Shown here: positions 55,329 through 57,706 of the stretch, piece after piece
How the letters are laid out: every line of letters begins with the position of its first letter
How positions within the stretch are numbered: the stretch's first letter is position 1
Source: Asticcacaulis sp. AC466
GTDB taxonomy: Bacteria > Pseudomonadota > Alphaproteobacteria > Caulobacterales > Caulobacteraceae
DNA: 57,706 nt
Direction of reading: 5' to 3'
NCBI RefSeq assembly: GCF_000495815.1
Contig: NZ_AWGE01000003.1
Coordinates: forward strand, 1-57,706
Program-made: the position numbers and the translations under genes
The notes under the pieces: model-generated
What the model was told of the DNA's origin: nothing
The model's database searches: none
The model's input: only the letters and a program-made list of their open reading frames with translations

Positions 55329-57137
55329 GTGCAGTTCCCACATTCTTCAAAAGTTCGCTTCGGGTCCGTCTGTTCTGGGATTGAAGCAGCGAGCGTGGCA
55401 TTGTCTCAGTTCGGCTGGAAAGCTGCATGGCTTGCCGAGGTCGACGTAGCAGCGTCTCAAGTGCTGGCGCATCACTATGGTGCCACAGCACCCGTTTTCC
55501 CGCTTGATCCCGATGCACCCGGCTTGTCCGACGACGACCGCAAGGCTCGGCTGACTGCGATTAAGGCGGCTAAAAAGCTTTCCTGGGGCCAGCAAATTAC
55601 CAATTTTGGGGATATGAGCAGGATTGGCCGCATGATCGCGAGGGGCGAGGCCGAGGCGCCGGACGCGCTTGTTGGCGGGACGCCATGTCAATCTTTCTCA
55701 CTGGCCGGCCTACGCAGAGGTTTAGAAGACGCCCGCGGCCAACTTACCCTTTCTTTTTGCGCATTAGCGGATACGATCGATGAAGTCAGAACCGGCCGAG
55801 GTGATCAGCCTTGCGTCATTCTCTGGGAAAACGTGCCCGGAGTACTTAACCACAAAGACAATCCGTTCGGTTGCTTCCTTGCTGCGCTCGCCGGTGAAGA
55901 CGTGCCTCTCATCCCACCAGGGCGAAGGTGGACGGACGCTGGTGTTGTCATTGGTCCCAAAAGAGCAGTCGCGTGGCGGATCGGAAACGCCGAATTTTTC
56001 GGCCTGGCCCAACGACGCAACCGTTTGTACGTTGTCGCAAGTGCTATTGAGGGGTTCGATCCCGGAGCAGTACTTTTTGAGTTCGACGGCGTGCGAAGGG
56101 ATTCTGCGCCGCGCCGAGAAACGGGGGAAGCGATTGCCGGAACCCTTGATGCTCGCTCTACAGGCGGCGGTTTCCCCGGCACAGACGGAGCCTGTGCCGG
56201 GCACATCCAACCTCACGAGCGACGACCTGATGGACTTGCTAATGTAGCGCTACAGAACGTTACCGGCGCTTTGAGCGCTGGTGCGCACCCTAGGGGCTTC
56301 AATGGTCAGGACGCTTATAATGATATGTTGATACCGATGGCCTTCGGTCGCAACAACACGTCAGGTCCAATTACTGCTGCTGCTGCTGCTCTAAATGCGC
56401 ATGGCGGGCCACACGGGCGACTAGATTTCGAAAGTGAAACGTTTGTTCTTGAGCCCATCGGATTTAGTTCTAAGGATTACGGAGCAGACGCCGCCGCCGA
56501 ACTAGCGCCCACTATGAGGGCGATGAACCATGCACAGAGCCATCCGAACGCGGGCGGTCAGATTGCAGTGGCCTATGCGGTCGCCTTGCGAGGCAGGGAA
56601 GGTGGTGGCACTATCGAACTTGGCGATGAGGTGAGCAACACACTGCGGGCGTCGGGTGGTGGTGGTGATAAAGCCTATTGCGTAACCGGAGAAGTAACGC
56701 ACACGCTGAAGGCCGATGGGTTCGACGGGTCCGAGGATGGCACTGGCCGAGACCAACCCATCACAACGGCTTACCGAGTAAGTGGCAACCAAGGGGTATG
56801 GGAAACCGGCAACCGCACCGACGCCCTGACTGCGGCCAATGATAGTTCCGCGCAGTTCCTTATCCGGTCACAGATGGCCGTCCGCAGATTGCTGCCAATC
56901 GAATGTGAGCGACTTCGAGGCTTCCCTGATAACTATACACTGGTGCCGATCGGCAAGAGGATGGCAGCAGATGGGCCGCGCTACAAACAACTGGGTAATT
57001 CGTGGGCTGTCCATCATGTTCGCTGGATTGGTCAACGCCTCGACGCCGAACTTCGCCGGTCCAGGGCTTGTCATGAAGCGATATCTACGCCTGACCTACT
57101 GGCGACCTACTTCGAAGCGATGGCTCTAGCTGCGTAG
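55329..57137 (+). CDS. dcm: DNA C5-cytosine methyltransferase
   Basis: 602 residues from GTG 55329 (GGAG eight bases upstream). Motif I FGSVCSGIEAAS (11-22), motif IV GGTPCQSFSLAG with catalytic C120, motif VI WENVPG (~166), motif VIII AQRRNRLY (~235), motif X GNSWAV near the C-terminus. The long variable region (~270-500) is the target recognition part. It would methylate phage DNA against restriction. A second ORF runs in the +1 frame from 55780 to 56247. Confidence 0.95.
   Translation: MQFPHSSKVRFGSVCSGIEAASVALSQFGWKAAWLAEVDVAASQVLAHHYGATAPVFPLDPDAPGLSDDDRKARLTAIKAAKKLSWGQQITNFGDMSRIGRMIARGEAEAPDALVGGTPCQSFSLAGLRRGLEDARGQLTLSFCALADTIDEVRTGRGDQPCVILWENVPGVLNHKDNPFGCFLAALAGEDVPLIPPGRRWTDAGVVIGPKRAVAWRIGNAEFFGLAQRRNRLYVVASAIEGFDPGAVLFEFDGVRRDSAPRRETGEAIAGTLDARSTGGGFPGTDGACAGHIQPHERRPDGLANVALQNVTGALSAGAHPRGFNGQDAYNDMLIPMAFGRNNTSGPITAAAAALNAHGGPHGRLDFESETFVLEPIGFSSKDYGADAAAELAPTMRAMNHAQSHPNAGGQIAVAYAVALRGREGGGTIELGDEVSNTLRASGGGGDKAYCVTGEVTHTLKADGFDGSEDGTGRDQPITTAYRVSGNQGVWETGNRTDALTAANDSSAQFLIRSQMAVRRLLPIECERLRGFPDNYTLVPIGKRMAADGPRYKQLGNSWAVHHVRWIGQRLDAELRRSRACHEAISTPDLLATYFEAMALAA
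55780..56247 (+). CDS. overlapping ORF within the cytosine methyltransferase gene
   Basis: 155 residues in the +1 frame. The region LSQVLLRGSIPEQYFLSSTA, CEGILRRAEKRGKRLPEPLM resembles a small phage protein often annotated beside or inside such methyltransferases ('...LS..AC.GILRRAEKRGK.LP...'). Its last residues TSDDLMDLLM end in the same LxDLL tail as several real proteins of this phage. ATG 55780 has only a weak ribosome binding site and the frame has a stop at 55765, so translation needs independent initiation. Confidence 0.6.
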   Translation: MKSEPAEVISLASFSGKTCPEYLTTKTIRSVASLLRSPVKTCLSSHQGEGGRTLVLSLVPKEQSRGGSETPNFSAWPNDATVCTLSQVLLRGSIPEQYFLSSTACEGILRRAEKRGKRLPEPLMLALQAAVSPAQTEPVPGTSNLTSDDLMDLLM

Positions 57138-57144
57138 AACCATA

Positions 57145-57372
57145 TTAAGCCTTCGGCACCCACGGCAGAAGCTTAGCCTGCAGCGCCGCGAAATGCACAC
57201 GCCAGTGACCCGGCGCACCAATTCCAGGGCGCTCCCATTTCTGTATCGCCTGGGTAGACAGGCCGCACATGGTCGCCAGCATCTCTTGCGTCCAGCCCAT
57301 CTCGGCGCGGAATTGCTTGATGCTCTGGCTGTCGAGCGGCATGTAGATATCTCGCGGATCGGACGGTGACAT
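57145..57372 (-). CDS. small XRE-family HTH regulator (Cro/excisionase-like)
   Basis: 75 residues: IKQFRAEMGWTQEMLATMCG, LSTQAIQKWERPG is a clear helix-turn-helix. AGGAGAGCGAA precedes the ATG. Converges with the methyltransferase gene. Its target may be the palindrome at 57576. Confidence 0.85.
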   Translation of the reverse strand: MSPSDPRDIYMPLDSQSIKQFRAEMGWTQEMLATMCGLSTQAIQKWERPGIGAPGHWRVHFAALQAKLLPWVPKA

Positions 57373-57445
57373 TTCGCTCTCCTTCTGCTATATTGGGGAA
57401 GGTAGCCGACGTTTCCGCCGACTACCAACCCGCTTTAGAGGGGCC

Positions 57446-57526
57446 TTACTTTCTGAACCAGACTTTGCAGGTGAGGATCAGTTTGGTGAGGCCCCACTTA
57501 GCGGAGAAGTGAAACCGTAGTTTCAT
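57446..57526 (-). CDS. 26-residue basic peptide
   Basis: ATG at 57526 follows AAAGGAGAAGCCG, one of the best ribosome binding sites in the window. MKLRFHFSAKWGLTKLILTC then KVWFRK: basic and amphipathic. Lies upstream of the HTH gene on the same strand; below the usual length limit. Function unknown. Confidence 0.6.
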   Translation of the reverse strand: MKLRFHFSAKWGLTKLILTCKVWFRK

Positions 57527-57575
57527 CGGCTTCTCCTTTCTAAGCCATCAGGCAAAGCGACCTGACCCATTCTTT

Positions 57576-57595
57576 CTACTATTACTCAGTAGTAG
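57576..57595. promoter_or_regulatory. palindrome in the promoter of the terminal leftward unit
   Basis: CTACTATTACTCAGTAGTAG has 6-bp arms CTACTA/TAGTAG. Minus strand: TTGCAA (57595-57600 region) and TAATAG give a plausible promoter for the 26-residue peptide and HTH gene, so this may be the HTH protein's own operator. Confidence 0.5.
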
Positions 57596-57599
57596 TTGC

Positions 57600-57706
57600 A
57601 AGCAAAAAAGACAACATGAGACAATAAAATCTGTTGGTATTTTTGTTGGTATCGCCAAAATAAATTCAATAAAATCAATGGCGTTAGGGGACCTCAGGGG
57701 TCGCCA
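57600..57706. other. AT-rich terminal region, att-like repeats
   Basis: No ORF. Two copies of TGTTGGTAT (57632-57640, 57644-57652) spaced 12 bp look like integrase arm-type sites. The last 28 bases form an inverted pattern (TGGCG...CGCCA with GGGACC and GGGTC). May be one side of the phage attachment site; no integrase is inside the window, so this is uncertain. Confidence 0.4.

Overview
The window reads as a long stretch of a temperate siphophage or prophage of an alphaproteobacterium. It begins inside the tail-tube gene, so the head, packaging and integrase genes lie outside it. The alphaproteobacterial host is inferred from a GapR-like DUF2312 gene, a GTA-style tail hub protein of the DUF2163/BR0599 type, and close relatives of genes seen in phages of that class. 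Genes are tightly packed with many ATGA or TAATG overlaps.

Layout. 1-14979 (+): late tail genes (tail tube, assembly chaperones, 1.7 kb-residue tape measure with an embedded lytic transglycosylase, distal tail and hub proteins, tail-tip protein, beta-helix tailspike). 15121-17098 (+): lysis cassette (holin, GH19 endolysin, i-spanin, o-spanin lipoprotein, second membrane protein). 17095-23627 (-): small accessory genes with an adenine/cytosine-N DNA methyltransferase, an NrdR-like zinc ribbon, an HNH endonuclease and a GapR-like protein. 23805-24263 (+): two small lone genes. 24302-28863 (-): a displaced fibre module (GH16 glycanase, docking protein, SGNH hydrolase). 28936-33808 (-): small unknown genes and a MazG-like protein. 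33951-35830 (-): a Ro60/TROVE protein next to a tandem array of tRNA-like RNAs. 35849-42164 (+): small unknown genes, with terminator-bounded short transcripts at the left. 42165-43019: noncoding iteron-rich candidate origin between convergent genes. 43020-45887 (-): prim-pol/VapE-type helicase and a small HTH protein. 46124-54383 (+): recombination/replication operon (DUF2800 nuclease, DUF2815 SSB-like protein, family-B-like polymerase, PAPS-reductase-like protein, VRR-NUC nuclease, SNF2-like helicase). 54524-57137 (+): putative repressor and a C5 cytosine methyltransferase containing an overlapping ORF. 57145-57706: small leftward HTH gene, a 26-residue peptide gene and a terminal region with att-like repeats.

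Three genome-wide signals tie the window together. First, about twenty copies of a 15-bp dyad (TCA[C/A]-N7-GTGA; the best copies extend to a 27-bp dyad with TGACTnTCA / TGAnAGTCA arms) sit at gene boundaries outside the tail operon, as a dispersed operator system probably bound by the product of 54524-55258. Second, at least eleven replication and accessory proteins carry an acidic LxDLL or DDDLL peptide, usually at the extreme C-terminus, suggesting one shared binding partner. Third, the Ro60 protein and three ~140-nt tRNA-like units look like a phage Ro60-Y RNA system.

All product names come from reading motifs and family resemblance by eye; no database search was run.
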